This document shows positions 8,307 through 17,367 of a DNA stretch of 64,000 bases, piece after piece; position 1 is the stretch's first letter; every line of letters starts with the position of its first letter. The stretch is from CAWHJB01 sp963698715 (lineage in GTDB: Bacteria > Chloroflexota > Anaerolineae > Anaerolineales > UBA4823). The position numbers and the translations under genes were made by a program. The DNA lies in assembly GCA_963698715.1 (NCBI GenBank), contig CAVORW010000004.1, positions 434,001-498,000 on the forward strand, in the 5' to 3' direction. A model generated the notes under the pieces. The model saw only the letters and a list, made by a program, of their open reading frames with translations, had not been told where the DNA came from and did no database searches.

Positions 8307-9115
8307 TCATCTTGCGAGAAAAATTCAAAGCAATTACACCTGGACCGGTCTGGCGGCTGGCCCGTGCAAGCTGGTACGGGTTTTATCGCGCCAGTTTATG
8401 GCCGTCCGCTACTTTTCATCCGCTGCGTAGAGCCAGTATCGATCTGCTCACTGAACTGAAAGACCGGCATCTTAACCAGCGCTGCTTCATCCTGGGCAAT
8501 GGCCCCAGCCTCAAACAGACAGATCTCTCTCGGCTGCGTGGCGAGTTCACTTTTGGGGTTAATCGAATTTATCTGATGTTCCCTGAGCTTGGGTTCCCAA
8601 CCAGTTACTACCTATCCGTCAACAGCCTGGTCATCGAGCAGTGCGCAGAAGATATCCGCGCCCTACCCATGCCTAAATTTCTTTCCTGGCGCTCTCACAA
8701 CCTGATCCGGCCAACCGATGATATGGCCTTCCTGCACACCACATACAGTGGCCCCAAGTTCGCCCGCGATGTGCGTGGCAGGGTCTGGGAGGGTGCCACT
8801 GTTACCAATGTCGCCTTGCAGCTCGCATTTCACATGGGATTCGAAACTGCTATCCTGATTGGCGTAGATCACAGCTACAACACCCATGGCAAGCCCAATA
8901 CGACGGTGGTATCACAAGGAGATGATCCCAATCATTTCCACGCCGGATATTTCGGAAAAGGATTTCGCTGGCAGCTCCCCGACCTGGATACCTCCGAGCG
9001 TGGTTATCACCTGGCCCGAGCGGCTTATGAGAGCGCCGGCAGGCGGGTGCTTGATGCCACAGTCGGCGGCAAGCTGGCAATTTTCCCGAGAGTGGATTAT
9101 CTCAGCCTGTTTTAA
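8303..9115 (+). CDS. DUF115 / MptE-like (motility accessory factor-type) protein
   Basis: 270-aa protein with the DUF115 signature: a Gly-rich start RCFILGNGPSLKQTDL, then TFGVNRIYL, the segment VWEGATVTNVALQLAFHMG and ILIGVDHSY. Relatives include archaeal 6-hydroxymethylpterin diphosphokinase and the Maf glycosyltransferases that attach nonulosonic acids to flagellin. With a CMP-sugar synthetase three genes upstream, a sugar- or phospho-transfer role on the glycan is more likely than pterin metabolism (inference). GTG start at 8303 overlaps the SDR stop. No membrane segment is apparent. Confidence 0.75.
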   Translation: MIILREKFKAITPGPVWRLARASWYGFYRASLWPSATFHPLRRASIDLLTELKDRHLNQRCFILGNGPSLKQTDLSRLRGEFTFGVNRIYLMFPELGFPTSYYLSVNSLVIEQCAEDIRALPMPKFLSWRSHNLIRPTDDMAFLHTTYSGPKFARDVRGRVWEGATVTNVALQLAFHMGFETAILIGVDHSYNTHGKPNTTVVSQGDDPNHFHAGYFGKGFRWQLPDLDTSERGYHLARAAYESAGRRVLDATVGGKLAIFPRVDYLSLF

Positions 9116-9232
9116 ACTGTTCCAATCGCATTTACGGATCCGTCCAAGATAGATATGAAAAAGTAAATTGGTGTGAGTGGTGTACCCTCCTGCGCGTATC
9201 AATTATGCCCATATTCCAAACATTATTTCTTT

Positions 9233-10837
9233 ATGAGTGAACAAAACCCAGCTTCTAATTTGAATGCGACCCGAAATTTCCATCCCAACGATCGTTCGCG
9301 TAGAGGACAGCCAGCCTGGCTGCTTGCATGGCTGGCTGTCTTTCTGCTGCTTGGGCTGGGACTTGGCCTGCGCTTTTACGATCTGACTGATCCACCCATC
9401 GATTTTCATCCTACCCGGCAGCTGCGCGGCGCGATTATCGCCCGGGGAATATATTACGAAATGCTGCCTAACGCCGACCCCCAGCTCCGTGAGGATGCCA
9501 TTGCATTCGGCAACTCCACCGGGCAGTATGAACCGTCTATTCTGGAAGAAATTGTCGCAGCCACTTATTTGGCGCTAGGGAGCGAACAGATGTGGGTCGC
9601 CCGGCTCTACACCAGCATGTTTTGGGTCATTGGCGGGTTGGCACTGTTTTTCCTCAGCCGCAGGATGGCAGTTGAAGAAATGCAAACAGCTCGTCTGGCA
9701 GGCGCGCTGGCAATCATATCGGCCCTGATCGCGACTGGTTATTATCTCCTGCTGCCATTCGGAGTTCAGGCCAGCCGAGCTTTTCAACCGGACCCTTTCA
9801 TGGTTATGTGGTTGGTTCTAGCTCTGTTCATTCTCTACCGCTGGGGGCAGAAACCAGGCTGGGCCTTGGCCGTGATGGCCGGCCTGCTGGCTGGTATGGC
9901 TGTCCTGGTAAAAATAGTAGCTGCCTATATCATCGCCGGGGCGGCCGTGGGGGTTGTGCTATATAGCCTGGGCTTCAAGCGCAGCCTGCGCAACGCTCAG
10001 GTTTGGGTCATGGCCATCCTGATGATTGCGCCATCTTTTCTTTATTATGTCATTGGACGTGGTGGACGCGCCTCCGAATATTTCAGTGGTTGGACTGTCT
10101 CACTCTCGCATCTCCTGTTGGAACCTGCAACCTATGTGCGCTGGTTCAGCATGCTCCAAGACTTAATGGGATTGACTGTCATTCTACTGGCTCTTATTGG
10201 CCTTCTGATCGCCAGACCCCGCAACCGTGCCCTACTGCTGGGCTGCTGGCTGGGATATTTAATTTATGGGCTGTTTCTTCCCTATCAAATGTACACCCAT
10301 AATTACTACCACGAACAGTTGATCCCGATCCTGGCCATTTCACTGTTACCGATCTTGCTCTTGATCTTGGACAAGGTATCCCAACAGGCCAAACCCTGGC
10401 AGGCTTTGGCAGTTGTCGTTGCTCTGATCGGGGCAGGCCATATGAGCTGGGCCGCCATCTTGCCGCAGTACCGGGATGACTACCGTCATGAACCAGCTTA
10501 TTGGAAAGAAGTAGGCGATTTGCTGCCCAATGACGGGAAAATATTAGCCCTGACACAGGATTATGGCTACCGGCTGATGTATTATGGCTGGCGCAAAGTT
10601 ATCTTGTGGCCAAATCGCGGCGAGCTGAACCTGGCTGTGCTGCGGGGCGAAGGGGATAAAGACCTTGAAAGCTATTTCGCCAAAAAAAGTGATGGGACGG
10701 ATTATTTCCTGATCACATCATTTAACCAGTTCAACGACCAGCCAGAATTGAAAAAATATCTAAACCAAAATTTCCCGGTCTACGCTGAAGGGGGCGGTTA
10801 TCTCATCTACGATCTGGCTCACCCTCTTACCCCGTGA
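9233..10837 (+). CDS. Integral membrane PMT/GT39-like glycosyltransferase
   Basis: Polytopic membrane protein of 534 aa from ATG 9233, resembling the protein O-mannosyltransferase/ArnT (GT-C) superfamily that uses lipid-linked sugars at the outer membrane face. Features are a cytosolic N-terminus and a first strong segment (WLLAWLAVFLLLGLGLGLRF). A loop with DLTDPPIDFHPTRQLRGA follows, where acidic catalytic residues are expected, and then about ten further hydrophobic segments up to residue 420. A longer frame from GTG 9173 exists, but ATG 9233 gives a normal N-terminus. The next gene overlaps its stop. Confidence 0.78.
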   Translation: MSEQNPASNLNATRNFHPNDRSRRGQPAWLLAWLAVFLLLGLGLGLRFYDLTDPPIDFHPTRQLRGAIIARGIYYEMLPNADPQLREDAIAFGNSTGQYEPSILEEIVAATYLALGSEQMWVARLYTSMFWVIGGLALFFLSRRMAVEEMQTARLAGALAIISALIATGYYLLLPFGVQASRAFQPDPFMVMWLVLALFILYRWGQKPGWALAVMAGLLAGMAVLVKIVAAYIIAGAAVGVVLYSLGFKRSLRNAQVWVMAILMIAPSFLYYVIGRGGRASEYFSGWTVSLSHLLLEPATYVRWFSMLQDLMGLTVILLALIGLLIARPRNRALLLGCWLGYLIYGLFLPYQMYTHNYYHEQLIPILAISLLPILLLILDKVSQQAKPWQALAVVVALIGAGHMSWAAILPQYRDDYRHEPAYWKEVGDLLPNDGKILALTQDYGYRLMYYGWRKVILWPNRGELNLAVLRGEGDKDLESYFAKKSDGTDYFLITSFNQFNDQPELKKYLNQNFPVYAEGGGYLIYDLAHPLTP

Positions 10838-11856
10838 ACGAGGCGCCCGGAATGTCTGCAGTCTATCCCATATCCATCATCACACCTTCCTATCAGCAAG
10901 CCGAATATCTGGAATTCACCCTGCAATCTGTGCTTGCGCAGGATATCGGTCCAATCGAGTATCTGGTCGTCGATGGCGGCTCTCGCGATGGCAGTCGGGA
11001 TATCATCCAGCGCTACAGCAACAAGCTTGCCTGGTGGGTTTCGGAACCCGATTCTGGCCAGGCCGAGGCCATCAATAAAGGCCTGCAGCGGGCTCAGGGA
11101 GAGATCGTCGCCTGGTTGAACTCCGACGACCTATATCTGCCGGGCGCGCTGGCCGAGGCAGTTGCGCTGCTGCGGGCTGAGCCCGAGCTAGGAATGGTTT
11201 TTGGCGATGCAATTACTATCGATGCTAGCGGCCGGTATCTTAATACGCTTGCGTTTGGGAACTGGGGCCTAACCGAGTTGATCAGCTTCCGGATCATCTG
11301 CCAGCCAGCTGTTTTTATGCGCCGCTCGGTATTAGAAAAGGCTGGACCTCTGGATACCTCGTATCATTATATGCTGGATCACCAGCTTTGGGTCCGCATG
11401 GCCAGCCTGGCACCAATTCGGCACGCAGATTCGATCTGGGCCGCCGCCAGGCATCATCCCAATGCCAAGAACGTCGCCCAATCTGCCGGTTTTGGCGCCG
11501 AGACCCAACAGCTGCTGGCCTGGATGCAAACCGAACCCAGTTTAAGCCCCCTGATTGAACAAAACCGACGCAGGGTAGAAGGCGGGGCTTACCGCCTGAC
11601 TGCACGCTACTTACTGGATGGTGGGCAGCCCTGGCAGGCCCTCAAGACTTATGGGCAGGCTTTGCGAGCCAGTCCAACTTTCGCCATTAAGCACTGGCAT
11701 CGAATGATCTACGCCGCCCTCAGCCTGGCAGGCTTCCAGAAACTTGCCCGCGTATATTTCAAGCTCGCCAGCGCCCACCAGTCTCTGGACCCGCGCCTGT
11801 TAAATCGACCTGGATTGAGTAACTGGCCCGGCCTGGTATTGGAGAACCCGGAATGA
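10834..11856 (+). CDS. Family 2 glycosyltransferase
   Basis: GT-A glycosyltransferase of 340 aa. It has SIITPSYQQAEYLEFTLQSV at the N-terminus, then YLVVDGGSRDGSRDII, SEPDSGQAEAINKGL and the DxD-type metal site WLNSDDLYLPG. A GTG start at 10834 overlaps the preceding stop (GTGA); ATG 10852 is an alternative. It closely resembles the protein at 12790, with which it shares VSEPDxGQxxAINKG and WLNSDD, so the two are probably paralogues separated by a sulfotransferase gene. Donor and acceptor unknown. Confidence 0.87.
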   Translation: MNEAPGMSAVYPISIITPSYQQAEYLEFTLQSVLAQDIGPIEYLVVDGGSRDGSRDIIQRYSNKLAWWVSEPDSGQAEAINKGLQRAQGEIVAWLNSDDLYLPGALAEAVALLRAEPELGMVFGDAITIDASGRYLNTLAFGNWGLTELISFRIICQPAVFMRRSVLEKAGPLDTSYHYMLDHQLWVRMASLAPIRHADSIWAAARHHPNAKNVAQSAGFGAETQQLLAWMQTEPSLSPLIEQNRRRVEGGAYRLTARYLLDGGQPWQALKTYGQALRASPTFAIKHWHRMIYAALSLAGFQKLARVYFKLASAHQSLDPRLLNRPGLSNWPGLVLENPE

Positions 11857-12785
11857 CGAACAATCGGCGTCCAATCCTGGTTACTGGGGCCCACCGCTCG
11901 GGGACAACTTGGGTCGGGAAAATGCTGGCAGCCAGCCCGCAGCTGGCTTATATCAGCGAGCCGCTGAATGTTTTGCACCGACCGGGAGTATTGCGCGCCG
12001 TCGTAGGACACTGGTATGCGTACATCTGCTCCAACAATGAGGAGCTTTACCTGCCCGGGTTACAAGAAACCCTGGCATTTCGCTATCATGCCCTGGCTGA
12101 ACTCAAATCTCTGCGTTCCCGTAAGGATCTCGGCCGCATGATCCGGGATTGGAGCATCTTCACGTGCGGCCGCCTGCTCAACCGGCAGCCGCTGCTTAAA
12201 GACCCATTTGCTGTATTTTCGGCTCCCTGGTTTGCTGAACGCCTGAACTGCCGGGTCGTGATCACCGTGCGACATCCGGCTGCATTTGCCAGCAGCCTCA
12301 AGCGCTTGAAATGGAATTTTAATTTCTCCGATTTACTGGCTCAACCTCTGTTAATGGAATGTCTGCTGGAACCATATAGAAAAGAGATGCAGAATATCAT
12401 GGCTGCGCCGCACGATGTGATCGGCCAGGCCAGCTTGTTGTGGCGGATCATATACCAGGTCGTAGCCCGCTATCAGGAGACCAATCCAGCGTTTCTGGTG
12501 ATCCGTCACGAAGACCTGTCTATCGATCCTCAATCTGGCTTTAGCCAATTGTATGCTAAATTGGGCCTGCCGTTTACATCCCGGGTTCAGAATAAGATCC
12601 AGCAGTCAAGCAGTGCAGAAAATCCGCGCGAATTATCTAAACACACCGTCCATACTGTCCACCTCGACAGCCGCGCCAACCTGGAAAATTGGAAAAAGCG
12701 CTTGCAGCCGGAAGAGATTGATCGCATCCGGCGCATGACTCAGGACCTGGCAGACCATTTCTATCCTGACTTTAACTGGGAGTAA
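11853..12785 (+). CDS. Sulfotransferase-family protein
   Basis: 310-aa cytosolic enzyme with a PAPS-binding loop ILVTGAHRSGTTWVGKML near residues 8-25 and a 3'-phosphate motif VVITVRHPAAFASSLKR. The AHRSGTTW form places it in the Sulfotransfer_3-like branch, different from the PKSG(S/T)H pair at 2610-4362. The start overlaps the upstream GT2 stop (ATGA) and the next GT2 follows after 4 bases, a tight GT-sulfotransferase-GT unit. It probably sulfates a sugar added by one of these neighbours (inference). Confidence 0.82.
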   Translation: MTNNRRPILVTGAHRSGTTWVGKMLAASPQLAYISEPLNVLHRPGVLRAVVGHWYAYICSNNEELYLPGLQETLAFRYHALAELKSLRSRKDLGRMIRDWSIFTCGRLLNRQPLLKDPFAVFSAPWFAERLNCRVVITVRHPAAFASSLKRLKWNFNFSDLLAQPLLMECLLEPYRKEMQNIMAAPHDVIGQASLLWRIIYQVVARYQETNPAFLVIRHEDLSIDPQSGFSQLYAKLGLPFTSRVQNKIQQSSSAENPRELSKHTVHTVHLDSRANLENWKKRLQPEEIDRIRRMTQDLADHFYPDFNWE

Positions 12786-12789
12786 TTTC

Positions 12790-13602
12790 TTGCCTACATA
12801 TCCCGATTTCAACCGGGGTGATTCTGATCTGCCTTTGGTTTCAATCATCACACCATCTTTCAACCAGGCTCCTTTCCTGGAAGAGACCATCCGTTCCGTT
12901 TTAAGCCAGGATTATCCAAATTTGGAATATATCATCATCGATGGCGGCTCAACTGATGGCAGCCTGGAAATCATCCAACATTACGCCAACCGCCTGGCAG
13001 CCTGGGTTTCCGAACCTGATCGGGGACAGACGGATGCCATTAATAAAGGGTTTGAGCGGGCGCAGGGCCAGATATTCGCCTGGCTAAATTCGGATGATAC
13101 CTACCAACCCCATGCAATAGCAGAAGCTGCCGCTTACCTGTGCGATCAGCGCGAAGCCGGCATGGTGTATGGGGATGCAAACCTGATCAATCAACAGGGC
13201 TCTGTAATCGGACGCTTTCCGGCCCGGCAAACCGATTACCGTCGGCTGCGCAGAGGCTATGTGCATATCCCCCAGCAGGCGGCTTTCTTTCGAGCCGAAC
13301 TCTGGCAGCAAGTGGGGCCGCTTGATCCGAGCTTTTATTTTGCTATGGACTACGATCTTTGGGTACGCCTGGCCCAACTGGCCCCCCTGCATTACCATCC
13401 CCGCTTATGGGCCAACTTTCGCCTACACTCGACCGGCAAATCCGTTATCTCCGATGATCGCTGCTGGCCAGAAATGCTGCGGGTACATTTTCGAGAAGGC
13501 GGTTCCTGGTTATCTCCACTGGTGTTTAAAGCTAAAATCCGCCCCATGATCTATGGTTGGCTACCGCTGCGGCTGAGGTTGTGGTTGAGGAAAGTGTTGT
13601 AG
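12790..13602 (+). CDS. Family 2 glycosyltransferase
   Basis: 270-aa GT2 with VSIITPSFNQAPFLEETIRS, then YIIIDGGSTDGSLEII, VSEPDRGQTDAINKGF and the metal-binding FAWLNSDDTYQPH. TTG start at 12790, four bases after the sulfotransferase stop. Paralogue of the protein at 10834, but shorter at the C-terminus. It ends the first half of the locus; 124 bases without a recognisable gene or terminator separate it from the rhamnose genes. Confidence 0.87.
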   Translation: MPTYPDFNRGDSDLPLVSIITPSFNQAPFLEETIRSVLSQDYPNLEYIIIDGGSTDGSLEIIQHYANRLAAWVSEPDRGQTDAINKGFERAQGQIFAWLNSDDTYQPHAIAEAAAYLCDQREAGMVYGDANLINQQGSVIGRFPARQTDYRRLRRGYVHIPQQAAFFRAELWQQVGPLDPSFYFAMDYDLWVRLAQLAPLHYHPRLWANFRLHSTGKSVISDDRCWPEMLRVHFREGGSWLSPLVFKAKIRPMIYGWLPLRLRLWLRKVL

Positions 13603-13726
13603 CGCCAGCGAACTGTTAGGCCGCTAGTCAGCATCTTGCGATAAAATTAGAATACCGCCCCAAACAAGCTGTCGCCAGGCCTGCAAATTGTGAAATTGAG
13701 CCCGAAGCAAACCTATTACGAGAATC

Positions 13727-14275
13727 ATGAAATTTACATCGACTTCCATACCAGACGTTTTACATGTAGAACCTCGAATTTTCGGCGACGAGCGAGGTTT
13801 TTTCTTTGAGAGCTATCACTCCCAAGAATTCGCAGCCGGCGGGATAACATCTGCTTTTGTTCAGGATAACCACTCGGGTTCGCGCCAGGGATCTTTGCGC
13901 GGGCTGCACTACCAGATCCAACAGCCTCAGGGCAAGCTGCTGCGAGTGGTTGCTGGGCAGGTATTTGATGTAGCCGTTGATTTGCGCCGCAGTTCCCCTA
14001 CCTTTGGGAAATGGGTCAGCGCAATCTTATCAGCAGATAATAAAATGATGTTTTGGGTGCCGCCAGGATTTGCTCATGGATTCTATGTATTAAGCGAGTG
14101 GGCTGAATTGATCTACAAGGCAACCGATTACTATGCCCCGCAATGGGAACGCACAATTCGCTGGAATGACCCACGCCTGGGCATTACCTGGCCGTTGATC
14201 GAAGGGCAAAACCCAATTTTATCGACAAAAGATACCCAGGGTCTACTTTTCTCTGAAGCTGATATATACGAATAG
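13727..14275 (+). CDS. rmlC: dTDP-4-dehydrorhamnose 3,5-epimerase
   Basis: Third step of dTDP-L-rhamnose synthesis: epimerises C3 and C5 of dTDP-4-keto-6-deoxyglucose. Cupin-type signature residues are visible: SGSRQGSLRGLHYQIQ (catalytic His), QVFDVAVDLRRSSPTFG, VPPGFAHGFYVLSE and YAPQWERTIRWNDP. At 182 aa it is the standard length. It is the first of four rhamnose genes, followed by a 115-bp gap with an inverted repeat before rmlB. The complete rml set means dTDP-L-rhamnose is almost certainly available to the glycosyltransferases of this locus. Confidence 0.95.
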   Translation: MKFTSTSIPDVLHVEPRIFGDERGFFFESYHSQEFAAGGITSAFVQDNHSGSRQGSLRGLHYQIQQPQGKLLRVVAGQVFDVAVDLRRSSPTFGKWVSAILSADNKMMFWVPPGFAHGFYVLSEWAELIYKATDYYAPQWERTIRWNDPRLGITWPLIEGQNPILSTKDTQGLLFSEADIYE

Positions 14276-14282
14276 TACTATT

Positions 14283-14312
14283 TTGAGAATTTATTGTTTC
14301 CTTGTGTAGAAT
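14283..14312 (+). promoter_or_regulatory. Candidate sigma-70-type promoter upstream of rmlBAD
   Basis: TTGAGA at 14283-14288 and TAGAAT at 14307-14312 with an 18-base spacer, about 80 bases upstream of rmlB. The -10 box lies within the left arm of the 14303-14342 inverted repeat. Seen by eye only; both boxes are imperfect. Confidence 0.35.
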
Positions 14313-14342
14313 ATTTGTTGTATCCGCCAACTATTCTACACA
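14303..14342. promoter_or_regulatory. Perfect 11-bp inverted repeat between rmlC and rmlB
   Basis: TGTGTAGAATA (14303-14313) and TATTCTACACA (14332-14342) are exact reverse complements separated by 18 bases. No T-run follows, so it is a weak terminator candidate. Its overlap with the putative -10 box suggests an operator or an mRNA structure that tunes rmlBAD relative to rmlC. Confidence 0.45.
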
Positions 14343-14390
14343 CATCCCCCTTGTGGTGATATAGACACTTGCAATAAAACAGGAGAGTGT

Positions 14391-15497
14391 ATGCAAAACT
14401 TACTCGTGACTGGCGGTGCTGGTTTCATTGGATCCAATTTCGTCCGTTATTTGCTGGAAGAAGAGCCGGGCGTCCGGATCATAAATTTGGATGCCCTGAC
14501 TTACGCTGGCAGTCTTGAAAACCTGAACGACCTGCCAGATCCCGAACGGCATACTTTCATCCGGGGTGATATTTGTGATCGAGCGCTGATCGACGAGCTC
14601 CTCCGGCAGCACCAGATCGACACGGTGGCTCATTTTGCAGCCGAAACGCACGTAGATCGCTCCATCCTTGGTCCTGATGCGTTTGTCCAGACAAATATCG
14701 TCGGCACCTTCACCTTACTCGAAGCCTGCCGGCAATTCTGGTTGGAAGAAAAAGCATTGGCAGTAGAGCAGGTCCGATTCCAACATGTATCCACCGATGA
14801 GGTCTTTGGTACGCTCAGCCCAGCCGACCCGGCCTTTTCTGAAACGACACCCTATGCGCCGCGCTCGCCTTATGCAGCCTCGAAAGCCTCCAGCGATCAC
14901 CTTGTCCGGGCTTACGGGACAACTTATGGGCTGCCCTATACGATCACGAACTGCTCGAACAATTATGGCCCCTTCCAGTTTCCCGAAAAACTGATCCCTT
15001 TGATGGTAATGAATGCGCTTGAAGGGCTGCCACTGCCGATCTACGGAGACGGGCAGCAAATCCGAGACTGGTTGTTTGTGGAGGATCACTGCGAGGCGAT
15101 CCTGACAGCGATCCAGCAGGGTACGCCTGGAGAAACGTATTGTGTAGGAGGAGATAACCAGCCGCCCAATATGGTGGTTGTCAAGACGATCTGTGAAATC
15201 CTGGATGAGTGCCTGCCAGGTTCGCCCCACACACCTCATGAATCACTGATCCAGTTCGTTAAAGATCGCCCCGGGCACGATCGTCGCTACGACATCGATA
15301 TCGCTAAGATTAAACGCGAGCTGGGTTGGCAGCCACGCCAATCTCTGAACACTGGTTTATTAAGAACTGTAAAATGGTACCTGGATCATCCGGAATGGAT
15401 AGAGGCCATCCGGAAGCAACAAGATTACCAGGGCTGGCTGGCAAAAAACTATGATCAGCGGCAAGATTCTTTCAATGAGGGAGGCAATCATCAATGA
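14391..15497 (+). CDS. rmlB: dTDP-glucose 4,6-dehydratase
   Basis: Second step of dTDP-rhamnose synthesis, an extended SDR. NAD-binding motif VTGGAGFIGSNFVRYLL at the N-terminus, HFAAETHVDRSI, the dehydratase hallmark HVSTDEVFGTL (Asp-Glu proton donor and base) and YAASKAS (YxxxK). 368 aa, slightly longer than usual because of a C-terminal tail. ATG 14391 is preceded by AGGAGAG. Its end overlaps rmlA (ATGA). Confidence 0.95.
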   Translation: MQNLLVTGGAGFIGSNFVRYLLEEEPGVRIINLDALTYAGSLENLNDLPDPERHTFIRGDICDRALIDELLRQHQIDTVAHFAAETHVDRSILGPDAFVQTNIVGTFTLLEACRQFWLEEKALAVEQVRFQHVSTDEVFGTLSPADPAFSETTPYAPRSPYAASKASSDHLVRAYGTTYGLPYTITNCSNNYGPFQFPEKLIPLMVMNALEGLPLPIYGDGQQIRDWLFVEDHCEAILTAIQQGTPGETYCVGGDNQPPNMVVVKTICEILDECLPGSPHTPHESLIQFVKDRPGHDRRYDIDIAKIKRELGWQPRQSLNTGLLRTVKWYLDHPEWIEAIRKQQDYQGWLAKNYDQRQDSFNEGGNHQ

Positions 15498-16393
15498 AAG
15501 GCATTATTTTGGCGGGCGGGCGGGGGACTCGTCTGTATCCTCTGACGATGGGCATCAGCAAACAGATGCTGCCAGTTTACGACAAACCGATGATCTATTA
15601 TCCGTTATCCATGCTGATGCTGGCGGGCATCCGGGAAATCCTGGTGATCAGCACGCCGGAAGCCCTGCCGTCATTTAAGGCTTTACTGAGAGATGGAACT
15701 CAATGGGGGCTGAATTTTACTTATGCTGAGCAGAACGAGCCTCGCGGCCTGGCAGACGCCTTTTTGGTAAAACCCGAATTCGTTGATGACCAACCGATCT
15801 GTCTGATCCTGGGTGATAATATTTTCTTCGGCCATGGCCTCCCAGCCCAACTGCGGAGTGCTGCCCAGATTCAAAACGGCGCTTTGATCTTCGCGTACCC
15901 GGTTCGGGACCCGCAGCGCTACGGCGTGGTTGATTTCGATGAACATGGCAAAGCATTGAGCATCGAAGAGAAGCCGTCCAAGCCTCGCTCACATTACGCA
16001 GTTCCCGGTCTATACTTCTACGATCACCAGGTCTATCATTTTGCTTCCAATTTGAAACCTTCAGAGCGGGGCGAGTTGGAAATTACCGACCTGAATCGGA
16101 TCTACCTGGAACGCGGCCAGCTGCAAGTGCAAGTCATGGGCCGGGGAGTGGCCTGGTTGGATGCTGGGACGCATGAATCGCTTTTGCAGGCAGCCAATTT
16201 CGTCCAGGCAGTTGAAGACCGGCAGGGAATGATGATTTCTTGTCCCGAAGAAATCGCCTACCGAATGGGTTATGTCGAGGCCCACGAGCTTCGAGACCTG
16301 GCTCTTTCCATGAATAGTAACCAGTATGGGGATTATTTGCTGCGGTTGGCAGAGGACGATCTGCCTTTTCATCAACGGATTGACAGGACCTGA
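15494..16393 (+). CDS. rmlA: Glucose-1-phosphate thymidylyltransferase
   Basis: First step: dTTP plus glucose-1-phosphate to dTDP-glucose. Signature GGRGTRLYPLT, then KQMLPVYDKPMIYYPLSML, LGDNIFFG and EEKPSKPRSHYAVPGLYF. 299 aa, the standard length. The start overlaps rmlB by 4 bases and has GAGGGAGG upstream. It overlaps rmlD by one base (TGATG). Feedback regulation by dTDP-rhamnose is known for the family. Confidence 0.96.
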   Translation: MKGIILAGGRGTRLYPLTMGISKQMLPVYDKPMIYYPLSMLMLAGIREILVISTPEALPSFKALLRDGTQWGLNFTYAEQNEPRGLADAFLVKPEFVDDQPICLILGDNIFFGHGLPAQLRSAAQIQNGALIFAYPVRDPQRYGVVDFDEHGKALSIEEKPSKPRSHYAVPGLYFYDHQVYHFASNLKPSERGELEITDLNRIYLERGQLQVQVMGRGVAWLDAGTHESLLQAANFVQAVEDRQGMMISCPEEIAYRMGYVEAHELRDLALSMNSNQYGDYLLRLAEDDLPFHQRIDRT

Positions 16394-17274
16394 TGAGAAT
16401 CTTATTATTAGGCAGCACCGGACAGGTTGGCTGGGAGCTTCAGCGCACCCTTGCGCCTCTGGGTGAGGTGTTGGGGCTGGATTATCCCGAAATTGATCTG
16501 ACCCGGAGTGATGCCATCCGCCAGATCATTGCAGACCGGCGTCCCCAGCTAGTGATCAACGCTACGGCGTATACTGCCGTAGACCAGGCGGAAAGCGAGC
16601 CAGAAATTGCCTTGGCTGTAAATGGCCGCGCCCCGGGCGTACTTGCGGAGGCCGCCCAAAGTCTGCAGGCGGCTTTGGTCCATTTCTCAACCGACTATGT
16701 GTTCGATGGGCAAAAGGGCGCAGCCTATATTGAAACAGACTCTCCCAGACCGCTGTCTGTGTACGGCAGCAGCAAACTGGCTGGAGAAAATGCAGTCACG
16801 CAGGTCGGCGGCGCGTATTTGATCCTGCGCACCAGCTGGGTTTACAGCCTGCGGAGACCAAGCTTTGTCACCAAGGTTCTTGAGTGGTCGCGCAAGCAGC
16901 CTGTCTTGCGAATGGTAACAGATCAGATTGCTAACCCTACCTCGGCCCGCATGCTGGCCGAGGTTACCGCTCAACTGTTGGCCAAGAGCGTTCCAAACAC
17001 CTATCGATGGCTTCTGGATCGCAGCGGGATTTATCATCTGGCTGGCAGCGGTTCAGCCAGCCGGCTGGAGTGGGCGCAGGCAATCTTGCACAACGATCCA
17101 GATCCACAACAGCAAATCGTTCAAAAAATCGAACCTGCCCTGACCGCCGACTTTCCAACCCCTGCCCAGCGACCACTTTACTCGGCGCTGAACTGTGATC
17201 ACTTCCAAGAGACATTTGGGTTGAGCATGCCCGAATGGCGGTTGGCCCTGCAGCTCAGCATGGCACAGGACTGA
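16393..17274 (+). CDS. rmlD: dTDP-4-dehydrorhamnose reductase
   Basis: Last step: NAD(P)H reduction to dTDP-L-rhamnose. It has LLLGSTGQVGWELQRTL (cofactor site), INATAYTAVDQAESEP, HFSTDYVFDG, YGSSKLAGE (YxxxK-type) and LRTSWVYS. 293 aa. The start shares one base with the rmlA stop. After it, 93 bases lead to the exporter genes. Confidence 0.95.
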   Translation: MRILLLGSTGQVGWELQRTLAPLGEVLGLDYPEIDLTRSDAIRQIIADRRPQLVINATAYTAVDQAESEPEIALAVNGRAPGVLAEAAQSLQAALVHFSTDYVFDGQKGAAYIETDSPRPLSVYGSSKLAGENAVTQVGGAYLILRTSWVYSLRRPSFVTKVLEWSRKQPVLRMVTDQIANPTSARMLAEVTAQLLAKSVPNTYRWLLDRSGIYHLAGSGSASRLEWAQAILHNDPDPQQQIVQKIEPALTADFPTPAQRPLYSALNCDHFQETFGLSMPEWRLALQLSMAQD

Positions 17275-17367
17275 TATTTCCTGCCTGGCTACAGTCCATA
17301 ATTGCAAATGCACATCGCGCGATCTAAATCATTTGCTTGATATCTCATCCAACATGGAAGGCACAAA

